Below are positions 22,179 through 32,168 of a DNA stretch of 64,000 nt, one piece after another; within the stretch, counting starts at the first letter, position 1, and every line of letters begins with the position of its first letter. The stretch covers positions 310,001-374,000 of the forward strand of contig ML978161.1 of the NCBI GenBank assembly GCA_010015745.1, read 5' to 3'. The position numbers and the translations under genes are program-made. The notes under the pieces are model-generated. The model worked only from the letters and a program-made list of their open reading frames with translations. It did no database searches and had not been told where the DNA came from. The DNA comes from Setomelanomma holmii. Lineage: Eukaryota; Ascomycota; Dothideomycetes; Pleosporales; Phaeosphaeriaceae.

Positions 22179-24818
22179 ATGGCCGCGCGGTCAGCTTCGC
22201 CCACGTCGACGACGTCGTCGACACTGTCTAACATCACGGTCCATACGGAGAAGCAGGTCGATGTGCGCGCCATGTCGAGCGCGTCGCCGTCCATCTCGAC
22301 GCCCCCGACCAGTCTAGACGACGAGTTCAGCGTCCTCTCCGATACCACGAAAGCGGAACAACTGCTAGACGTGTCCGAAACCACCCACGCGCCGCCAGAA
22401 GCTGAGCAAACACCTGTGCCACGCCCCCTCTCGCAAGTGCCATCTAGCGAAGGTCGCCGACCGGAACGCAGCTCGCGCAAGTCGGTTACCACGTACAATG
22501 TGCAAATCCTCGCTGGCACCGCCATCCATACGCCCACGAAGTATCTCGAGAAACACCACAAGAACGTGCTCCACGGCTCGCTGGAGAGCCTCGCGCCTCA
22601 AGACAGTCCAGCCTCCACAAAGAAGAGGGTCTCCAGATCGAGGACCAGTCTCGCCGACGTTGACGATCCGGTGGAGGAGCAGCTTGTGGCAGAGACGGCT
22701 CAGGCAGCACGGCGCCGCACTTCCTCGCGCGTGACTGACCTCCGCAAGGAGGCGCTGCGCAATATCTCCGGGGTCGGGCAGGTACTGGCAAACGCTCTGT
22801 CTGATGGAAAGGCTTTAGTGCAGAATGGTCTCCGGCGGACTGTGCCTGACGCGCCACGCGTACTGAACGCCAAACGCTCTAGAGCTGCTACCGAAGATGA
22901 GGACGATGCAGATACCAGTGTAGCCAAGGAGAGGTCGGAAGAGTCGAAGCCCAAGGCGAAGGTCTGGTTGAGGCAAGGTCTCTACGTTGGCCAGCACCGG
23001 GACTTCGACCCTCGTCTTTCAGAGAGCCAGAATCGAGCGAGGAAACGCGCTAAGAAGACCCGGGTAGACGATGTCCTCCCTCTGCCCATGTTCGCTGCCG
23101 AGCGTCTCTTCAACGAAGATCCGCACCATGTCTTTCGTGACTTCAAGCTGCCGTTCGACACGTACAATCCGCTGCCCAGAAAGGTCAAAGTGGACGGATG
23201 GGTCAAGCTGAACAAGAGTGAGCTCATTTCCTTTTCTGCTGCGCCAATACTGACGATTAATAGATCGATTCATCGGCGACGCTTCTGCGCTTTGGAAGCG
23301 GGACAAGCAGGATGCGTCTCAATGCTATTGCGACCCAGAAGATGGTTGTGGTGAGGCATGCCATAACCGCATTATGGCTTATGAGTGCGATGACACAAAT
23401 TGCCGACTTGGTACAACGCAGTGCGGTAATCGACCCTTCGCCGAACTCAAGCGCCGCGCCAAGGGAAATCGCTATGATTACGGAGTTGAAGTAATGGACA
23501 CCGTAGATCGGGGCTACGGTGTGCGCGCAATGAGGATGTTCGATCCACACCAGATCATTGTCGAATATGCCGGTGAGATCATCACGCAAACTGAGTGTGA
23601 GCGACGTATGAAGCAGGTTTACAAGAAGGACAAGGTAAGCTCGTTGCATCCTTTCATCGCGATTCTCCAGTGTTGTTGACACGACCAGTGTTATTATCTG
23701 ATGAGCTTCGACAACAAGATGATCATCGATGCAACTCGCGGCACTATTGCCCGCTTTGTCAATCATTCATGCGAGCCGAATTGCGAAATGATCAAATGGA
23801 CTGTGGGCGGAGAGCCACGTATGGCTCTTTTCGCGGGTCGCAGAGGGATCATGACCGGCGAGGAACTCACATACGACTACAATTTCGAGTAAGCTTCACC
23901 ATTCTCTTCCGACCTTCGATCCACGCTGACTATCGCAGCCCATTCTCCCAGAAGAATATCCAACAGTGTCGATGTGGTACTGAATCCTGCCGTGGAGTCC
24001 TGGGTCCCAAGCCAAAGAAACCTATAGAGGATCGATCTTTCACATCTGTTATCATCGCAGGGACGAAGCGCAAGCTCCACGATATGATGGGCTCGGCCAG
24101 GGCCAAATCGGAAGAACAGATGTCGCCGAAGAAGCGCAAAATGCATGACAAGAATTCCGCCACCACCAAGGCGAAAAACGCCAACATGCAGTCAGAAGCC
24201 GCACGGGAGAAGGCAGAGAGAGATGCAGCCGAACACTCCCGACAAATAGCCTCACGGCAGACCCGTGCACTCAAGCGGTCCACAGTCACCAAGGCTAGGC
24301 GAGGACACGTCCAGCATCTTCGGAATCGTGAGCCAACGATGAAATCTACTCGCATGACGACCGTTAGCTTTCAGCGCAAAGTGCCAAAGGCCGGTGCCTT
24401 GAAAGCTGTCAAACAACCAGTCCGCTCCCGTGCGCCTTCGCAATCCACCAAATCATTGCCTCGAAAAGGCAAAAGAAATGAAAGACAAAGTACTCCAATG
24501 ACTCCGACTAAGCGCCCGCCTCACTCGCATACCGACTCTGAGGAAGATCTGTCTCCTAACATCACACCCGCTTCTCTCCGCAGTGCTTCAAGGCAGGTGA
24601 GGACAAGCTCTGTGGCCAGGGCTGAACCAAATACCGCCAGTAATGCCAAAGCCAAGCATAGACAAATCCAGATGATGCACAAAGCCGGTACGAATGCTAG
24701 TGCTGAGCAGCAGCGTCGCTCCATGCTCTCTGTGAGTAAATCACGAGGGATCGATGCAGATGCAAAGAAGCCATCGCACGCCTTACAAGGCAGAACACGG
24801 GTTTCTCGTGGAAGCTAG
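22179..24818 (+). CDS. ASH1: ASH1-type SET-domain histone H3K36 methyltransferase
   Basis: Histone lysine methyltransferase with AWS, SET and post-SET domains; 829 aa. Exons are 22179-23217, 23264-23634, 23689-23888 and 23939-24818. The N-terminal 300 residues are disordered. LPRKVKVDGWVKLNKNRFIG leads into the AWS domain, with zinc-binding cysteines in CYCDPEDGCGEACHNR and CDDTNCRLGTTQCGN. The SET core has DRGYGVRA, EYAGEIIT, the catalytic NHSCEPNC (495-502) and GEELTYDYNF; the post-SET is CRCGTESCRGVLG. A long basic C-terminal tail follows. No WW or SRI domain is seen, so it fits the ASH1 class rather than SET2. Known: in Neurospora and Fusarium ASH1 marks H3K36 in silent and subtelomeric chromatin. 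The start is the ATG in an AACCATGG context. Confidence 0.9.
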
Positions 24819-27498
24819 GCTGGACCTTGAGCAAGCGCGACTTCGATGCTGTATGATATACTACGTATCAAAAACCCTGTCGATTCCAATGTATGCAATA
24901 TTGATTAGTTCGGAGAATGCAGATTCCTACTCATGAGGATGGTGTGAATGTGCATAGTCTGGCGGAGTGAGTGCCACTGTCACATGGAGTTGATGAGACC
25001 AACCTCTTGGCGACATCAATGTGAGCTTGTGCGTTGTTGTTTGAATTTCTAGACTCGTGGTCGAGGCGAGTGCAAGTCTAGTAAAGTTAGGGTATGTGTG
25101 GTAGTCTCTGCAGTCAGGGATCGCTTTGGATGCACCTCGCAGATAGCTGTAACGAGCAGACTCCCGGTTTTGCTATGCAAGTACTGTATACTTGCTTGTT
25201 GTGCTGCGACTATGGAAGTACGTTAGAATTGACAGTTGCATGGCAGACAAAACTGCACAGGATCGACAAACCGATGCTCTCACCGTGTCAATGCTCCACA
25301 ATTTCTCATCCTGCCACAAAGATCTTGACGCTTCGAGAATTTGCACGCAGTCATTCAGATGTTTATTCTGGGATGGATGATGAGTTGCATCAATGTTCTC
25401 GATACATAAGAGTAATTTAAGAAATAAAGCACCATGTCAGGACAATCATGCACAACATCTGTCAAAAAGTATGGAGCGATGGTCGGAATGATAGTATATG
25501 TCAAGCTCTGTTGGATAACCTATCGACTGATCGAAGCTGAGAATTGCCAGACACAATTGTCACTGGACCTGAATGAGACAGTTGGTCTTGAGAAAATAGA
25601 TACAATAAGCCTGGTCTGAACTGCCCGCGTGTCCATCGCCAAACATAAGAATATTCGGAACGCAGTACGAAATACAGCAAATCGGATCCCATAGCTGCAA
25701 AATCGCAAAATCTTTTCTTCTTCATTCGGATGCTGGTGACGGAGCGGAGAGTCGACAGGTTGTGAGAGAGCGAGTCGATGAGCGAAGTCGATCGTTTCGT
25801 CATAGCGAGTTCCATCTTCGTTCTTGTGGAATAGGTGGAGAGAAGCAAACTTTGTGGTTGGGCCGATTCGATTTGCATGCGAGGTTGCTCAGCCCGTGTA
25901 ACCTCGGGAGATCACTCAAGGAATGATCTAGCAACGCTGGACGGTGCACTGCATGCCACCGATGGGGTCACGCTGAACGGTGCACTGCATACCACCGATG
26001 GGGGTACGCTGAACGGTACACTGCATGCCGCCGATGGGGGTACGCTGAACGATGCACTGCATGCCACCGATGGGGGTACGCTGAACGGAGCGCTGCATGC
26101 CACCGATGGGACCGGCCATTTTGTTATTGTAGGGTGTTGGGTTTGGTAAAGTTAAAGAGTGTTTGTATAGCTTGAAGAGTGCAGTGATTGAATGTTCTGA
26201 TGAGGATCGAATTCAAGGAGATTGAGAGGACTTTATACTTAGACTCCTTGAGCAAACTGAAAGAGGAAGCGATAAGAACGAGTTCTTTGTGGCTTGAATG
26301 ATGGTCTAGAATTGGACAGGGTATTGTGAAAGGATACCCACGTTGTTATTGTTCTCAGCAAGGGCAGCTATGCCAAGCCAACGTGCGGCCACAAAGCCAT
26401 GCAGCCAAATTGGCAGCCAAAGGGTCGGCGCAGGTCTTTGTCCCATCGACTCGGTTCCGGGTGACCCTCCATCAAGCCTCTCAAGTCCCTGTTGTTGGCC
26501 AGATCCGAGCTACTGGCGGTATGATAGCCGGAAGAGGCCCATTGAGGAGCCTCGCCAATACAATGCTTAGATCCCGAGTACGGTAGTATGTATCTGCAAC
26601 AATGGTCAACGATCAAAGGCTTGGAAACCCAGCACGGCTGGTACGATACACTTTGGTTGTATGGGTCGCTGTAAGTCAACTATATGTGGCGTAATCAGGG
26701 AATATGCCAGGTCATGCGCCCTTGGAAACGACTTTTGGTTGCCGTCGTGCACGTGGCCCTCAGTTGACCCCGCCCTCACGAGTCTTTGAAGCCATACTGA
26801 TGATTCTGCATTCTAGAAGTTTGTCTTAGGCGCCTCGATGCCTATTGGTTCCGTACTGACACCCTGACACACAGAGACCTTGGAACTCTCGAGGTCAAGG
26901 CTGTGTTGCCTTGTTTGGTTGATATAACTACATTGCCGAGCAGTGCTCGTTCTACGACGTGGTCCTGAGTTCCAGGCAGAATTTGATTGCATGTCTTGTT
27001 GCAAAGATAACCCAGAGTCGTGAAAGCATACAAGTCCATTGGACTTCATTTCAGTGCGAGTCATCAGCACCCCAATTTGCCTTTGTAAGGAGGAGATCAG
27101 AGAGTGGGGAAGGCTAAATTCGGCACAATGAAGACCTCAACTCCTCTATCTTTCCCGACATGATTTGCGAGAAGGAAGATCTTGCAATTCTGCTGTGGTG
27201 ACCTAAAGCTAGTCGTCCACCGGCATACCTACACACGCACTGTTGTCGGAAGTGCTTGTTGCGCTATACCTCAGTATCTGCATTTGCCAACTCGTTCGAA
27301 AGCTGCCGGATGGTGAATATAAGCAATGCATTCAAATATTTGATGTCTTTGGGATATCTCAATTGGTATGTGCGCGGTTGGCTTGTCGACTCTTGCTGCT
27401 GCCTTTCAAGCGATAAGGGCGATAAGGGGAGTGCTGACTAATGATACGCCAGAACTACTTTACGTCAACATAGAAACGACGGACAAGTCGACAAAGAT
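24819..27498. other. Gene-poor interval with a minisatellite
   Basis: About 2.7 kb without a supported conserved gene. It contains the 36-bp tandem array at 25934-26113. Other short frames on both strands (up to about 125 codons) show no motif. No transposase, reverse transcriptase or terminal repeats were seen. Confidence 0.45.
25934..26113. repeat. 36-bp minisatellite, five units
   Basis: Five adjacent 36-bp units, each starting ACGCTGAACGG (first unit ACGCTGGACGG) and ending in a GATGGGG-like run. Units differ at a few bases each. The period is a multiple of three, and the plus frame from an ATG at 25877 to 26149 reads a 12-residue repeat of the form TLNGALHATDGG. Minus-strand frames are open across it too, so translation is not demonstrated. 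Confidence 0.92.
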
Positions 27499-28849
27499 AT
27501 GTTGATGTTCCGAAAGCCGTGGAGAGCACCTCATTGTAGGACTTATCGTAGAAACGCACACCGTGCTCTGCAGACCGCAACAGCACCGAGAAGCGGCGTA
27601 CCTCAATTCGCATTTGCCTTCGAGTTGAGTGCACGCCGATGAGCCCTGCTCCACGCCACCACTGACGGCTGTCAGTATCGACGGAGTGCTCGTGCGAAGC
27701 TCCGACGCATTACCACGCGCCCACAAAGCTCTTTCCTTCCTCCAGTCGCAACGCATTCCCTTCATCTTATTAACGAATGGCGGGGGAAAACATGAGTCGG
27801 AGCGTGTGGCCGATCTGAGCAGCAAGTTGGGGGTCGATATCGATACCAACATGTTTATTCAGAGTCACACCCCGTTTGCCGGTATGGATCGATACAAAGA
27901 CAAGACTGTCATGGTCGTGGGAGGCGAAGCGGATAAATGCCGAGACGTTGCGCAGGCCTACGGGTAGGTCGTCATCTGGGACATGTTTCGCTTACTTCGC
28001 TAACGTCTCGTAGCTTTAAGAGTGTCGTTACACCTGCAGATATTCTAGCTGCTTACCCGGAAGTCTGGCCTTTCTCCGAGCAATTTCTTCCCTACTATCG
28101 CACTTTCACCCGCCCACTGCCTGCGCCAATCGACTCCTCCTCTCCGGCAGCATCGTTGCGCATAGACGCTATTTTTGTGTACAATGATCCTCGCGACTGG
28201 GGACTTGACGCACAAATTATCAAAGACGTCCTACTTTCTTCACGCGGTATACTCGGTACATTGTCCACGAAGAATGGGAATGCAGCCTTGCCGAATAATG
28301 GATATCAGCAGGATGGACAACCCACACTCTACTTCTCCAATCCAGACCTCCTCTGGGCAGCCAAGTATCACCTTCCGAGACTGGGCCAAGGAGGTTTCAG
28401 AGAGGCGTTTGAGGGCATATGGGCAGCTATCACGGGTGGCCCAGCGAAGGGTGTGCAGCTACAGAAAGTTGTCATGGGTAAACCATACCAGCCGACCTAT
28501 GAATACGCGGAGCAGCGAATAATTTCACATCGGAGCCGCCTGTTAGGACAAGACAAGGGCAGGCTGGCTCCTCTGCGGCGTGTCTACATGGTTGGAGACA
28601 ATCCAGAAAGCGATATTGCAGGGGGCAACAACTACAAGAGTCCGTACGGTACCGACTGGATGAGTGTCTTGGTGCAAACAGGTGTCTTTGTACATGGCAC
28701 GACTCCGTCGCATCAGCCCCGTCAGATTGTAAGTCAAATCCCTTGTGCATATTAGACATAAGTTAGCTAATAGCTGTCCCTCGTCTTAGGTTGGCGATGT
28801 GTGGGACGCAGTCAGATGGGCCGTTTCGCAAGAAAATTGGCAGCAGTAA
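27499..28849 (+). CDS. Mitochondrial HAD-superfamily hydrolase (YKR070W/HDHD5 type)
   Basis: A 395-aa haloacid-dehalogenase-like hydrolase. Exons are 27499-27623, 27676-27963, 28014-28728 and 28790-28849. Exon 1 supplies a basic mitochondrial presequence (MLMFRKPWRAPHCRTYRRNA) and FAFAF plus two bases of the nucleophile codon. Splicing (donor GTTGAG, acceptor GTCAG) completes the DxD motif D42-I-D44-GVLVRSS. Motif II lies in PFILLTNGGGKHESER and motif IV is MVGDNPESDIAGGNNY, with DWMSVLVQTGVF and the short final exon VGDVWDAVRWAVSQENWQQ. Reading straight through the first intron would replace the nucleophile with serine, so the spliced model is strongly preferred. Known relatives are yeast YKR070W and human HDHD5 (cat-eye-syndrome protein), whose substrates are unknown. 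Confidence 0.93.
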
Positions 28850-29018
28850 GGCCAGCATACCACGACAGGCAAATGCCGAGAACATGGGTGGCATGGATAG
28901 CGACTTCAATAAGTATGCACTTCCTCTACCACCACAACAACTCGGGAATTCTTTTCCGAAACACCCCGAACACCCCACCATCGCAAAAAGCTGCGCTTGC
29001 CAAGGCCTTGAACAGATG

Positions 29019-30500
29019 TTACTCTACTAGCCACTGAACGTTGCTGGATGTTGGACATGAATCAGCTTCCATGATAGATGGTTGAGTTGGAGAACACTCA
29101 CGTCAATTCACCCAGCCCAGCGACTGCTGCAACTTGCTCGGTGATTCTGCCAGTGGCGATGTCCCGGGCGTATACAGCTATATTCCCTGATCCCTGATTT
29201 GCAACTGCGACCATGGAGCCATCCTTGTTTAGACTAAAGTGTCGCGGGTTGAGCCCTCCAGAAGGTGTCAATTCGAAGAATTCGAGCTTGCCTGACCTGG
29301 TCGGCCTGAAGGTCACAAGTGAATCACTCCTGACCTCTGTTTGGTTGCAATGATCCATATTCGGAATATTGAATATGGGGCCTAGTCGGTTTGAAGCTAT
29401 GACAAAATCCTTGTCAGGTGTCTGTCACTGTTATCAATGCACGACTCAAGGGAACAGGGGTGCATTCGTCTTAACCTACGACTATGATTTCTGCTGCTGC
29501 TGCACCTTGTGGTGTATCGCGATCACCGAATGTGCTAACGTCATCTCTTTCAACGAAAGAGAGACCTCCAGTCTCCAAATACGTGACTGCATAGCTGACT
29601 ATTCGATTGCTCAGCTCGTGAATCACGAAAAGATATACTTCGTTCGGGCAGTCTTCGGGACTCCAGAAAGCACCATGTCGTGGACCATATCCTGGCTGGA
29701 GTTTGAATGTATCGGGTTAGTATATCTCCACGTTCGGCATCGCACGTGACTGCTGACCTTTGACCTTAGCGGTGTATGCTCAACTAGATCACCGCTGTTG
29801 GCATCGATCCAATAGACGTGGACCATATCAGCGCCGAGATCAGCAAACAGCATGTATCTTTCCGTGGGATCGAGTAGTGCCTGGTGTATATGCCTGAGCA
29901 TTGATACGTCGTGATTAGTGCCTGCTACACATGGGTTCATCATCGACGCCACCTACGAGGTAGTCTGCCGCTCAGGATCAATACTGGAGAGATTGAAGGT
30001 GAAGTTCTGTTGAGGCATATACGTGCTATTCCTGACAGCAAAAGACGAGATGGCCGGTGGATCGTACTGAGATATCAGGTCAGCTTGAAGTGAAGGGAAG
30101 TGCTGAATTGACTGACGTGAGCTAGCGCTATCGCTGAAGCGTTGTTGAAAATTTGGCTAGACACAGGACCGCCAAGTGTTACAACAGAAAACTCTTTCTC
30201 GATGCTGCCATCGGCTCTAATGTTCAGCTTGTTCAGGCCACCCGGTATGGCTTCGTCAACGCAAATTGCAGTGCGGACATCCAGTGATAGCTCCAACCAA
30301 CTGGGCATAGTGCCACAGTCGTGGCTGTGATGACTTACGCTCAGAGTACTGGTTTCATGGTGGTATTGGAGAGTCCGAACCACTCCCGCAGTCTCCGAGG
30401 GCGCCTTGTAAGATGTGACCAGAAGCTGAAAAGCGCTGCATGTGGGTCCAAAGAAAGTCGCAAGTCTGGCGAGCGCAGTGAGCATCTTGGTATGCTTCAT
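29019..30500 (-). CDS. Secreted lactonase-like beta-propeller protein (6-phosphogluconolactonase-like)
   Basis: A 396-aa protein of the fungal lactonase family (seven-bladed propeller, PF10282 type). Six exons: 30500-30117, 30066-29957, 29893-29758, 29695-29480, 29421-29102 and 29043-29019, joined by introns of 50-63 bp. The N-terminus (MKHTKMLTALARLATFFGPT, then CSAF) is a signal peptide, so the protein is probably secreted. Blade motifs are SAIALAHYDPPAISSF, HIHQALLDPTERYMLFADLG, PGYGPRHGAFW, DKDFVIASNRL and GLNPRHFSLNKDGSMVAVAN. The last exon is only 25 nt and gives NVQWLVE, like the tryptophan-containing ends of the family. Without it the frame stops ten bases after the donor. True substrate unknown; secreted members are not expected to act in the pentose-phosphate pathway. 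The gene converges with the HAD gene, 169 bp apart. Confidence 0.88.
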
Positions 30501-32168
30501 GGCTTGTTCGTCTATAAACCGATTCGCGAAGACCCGCAGTATACTGCAGGTGGGTCGTCACAATTCGTTGCCCCACGGGCGATGCTGTCTTTAAGAATTA
30601 AAGGAGAAGTGCTAAGGGGCAAAGTAAAGTACTGTCCAAGATCTGCGTCTCGTAGCGTCAAGCGGGCGACTTGGTAGGCAATGAGCGCCGATCTCACTGA
30701 CTCGTGTTCGAAGCGCCTATTGGAACACTTCAACAACTCACGTAGAGTCCACGTCCCCCTTGCACTCAAAGGTTGCGCCCGCGGATCAAACGTGCAGGGT
30801 CAATCCCAAAGCTAGGCCTTGCCAAGGTCAGGTGCGTGTAACCTTCGGAAAGTCGATCCACGGCATAGAGTAGCTTTTACGCACAGGCAGGCTTGAGTGT
30901 ATTGAGACTAGCGTGAGAAACATCACAACTGGGTACGCTGGGCATGCGGAAGCATACAATATGGCTGACTCCCTCTACATTTCACGAGGAGAATTCCGTT
31001 GAGAAAGATCACAATGTTGTGTGAACCACATCCCTGATTGTTGCAGCACCTGCACTTCGCGCCCGATGGACACAGAAGTACGGAGCACATCGCCGAAGAC
31101 GCGCAATGCGTCTGCACATCGGGACTGAATCGAATGAGTCCATGTACGCGTGCTTTGCGCGACGGCTCAACCACTCTTCCACTTACCAAGACCCTGTATC
31201 GAGAGGACGCCTCTGATTCCGACTTCCCGCAAGTCTTCAGTATGGGGCATGCAGGCTTCGACATTGCTGGGCCATCAAGCTGTCTTGCATGCATTTCCAC
31301 CGCACTCTACCAGATTGATAAGTGACAAGATTCAAAAGCACGGACGCACTCACGCCTGTATGCACCGTTGAGCTATGGATTCTTTGTGCGGACTTTGCTC
31401 GAAAAGTGTAAAGCATACTCCCAGTTGCACCAGACGAATTCAATTTCTTGTGCCCAAATGCGAGCTAATCACAGCATAGATGCGACGAGGAGCTCGGGCA
31501 GGGATCTCTAAAGAATGGACATGAGACCTTTTGGTTCGACCCGGGCACCCGCGGACGTTGAATGTTGGCAATCACGTGCTAAATCAGCTTCGGTCACCCA
31601 TCATATCTACTATGAAGCTATGGAAGGGTGCATAGATGATGTTTGTCTTCAGATATGCTTAGTCTACCGCGAAGGGTATTGAGTAAGACCTAGATGACGT
31701 CTGTTAGCCGTGATCGCGTTCACGCCTCACCCCTCATCGTGACTTCCATAACGAGACTTCGGGAAGCTTGACTTATTCTTGGCGTCACTTCCTGCTAGAT
31801 CCTTTTCGCACTCTCAACTGCAACTCGTCGTGTCTCCGACCACACCCAACCCCTCAGCAGCGCAGGACGATACGAACTGGGGTTCAAAGCTAGATCTCGT
31901 AGCTGCCGGCGTGGTGAGTGAACTCACACCAAACAGCCCCTTCACATGTGGTAAGAACTACGACTGACATGTCTAGGTATTCGTGACTCCATAATTGAGT
32001 GTCAACAGGACGATTGAGTGACCTGCCGCACGAACCCGAACAGCGAAGTGTTCTCACATTCCCACGTTCGAATTTCCCGGAAGTCGACAACACTGGACAT
32101 CAAAGTGAGAACAACAAAGGCGGCAACCCATTGCCAATTCTTCTAACACACACGCAGTCCTGTATCTG
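30501..32168. other. Intergenic, lactonase-like gene to 777-aa ORF
   Basis: About 1.7 kb. The 5' part should hold the promoter of the lactonase-like gene (minus strand) and the 3' part that of the 777-aa gene. A small cysteine-rich minus frame (30923-31300) and a plus frame at 31779-31967 that could be an upstream exon are not supported well enough to call. Confidence 0.4.

Noticed and set aside
22179..24818. SET2 assignment for the SET-domain gene
   Set aside because: It has AWS-SET-post-SET, but no WW or SRI domain follows; the basic tail and KLNKNRFIGDA entry fit ASH1 better.
25934..26113. CRISPR-like array
   Set aside because: The 36-bp units abut directly with no unique spacers, and the genome is fungal; it is a minisatellite.
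24819..27498. Transposon remnant in the gene-poor interval
   Set aside because: No transposase, reverse transcriptase, integrase motifs or terminal repeats could be found by reading.
30923..31300. Cysteine-rich minus-strand frame as a zinc-cluster regulator
   Set aside because: The cysteine spacing does not match a Zn2Cys6 cluster, and no flanking exon extends it.
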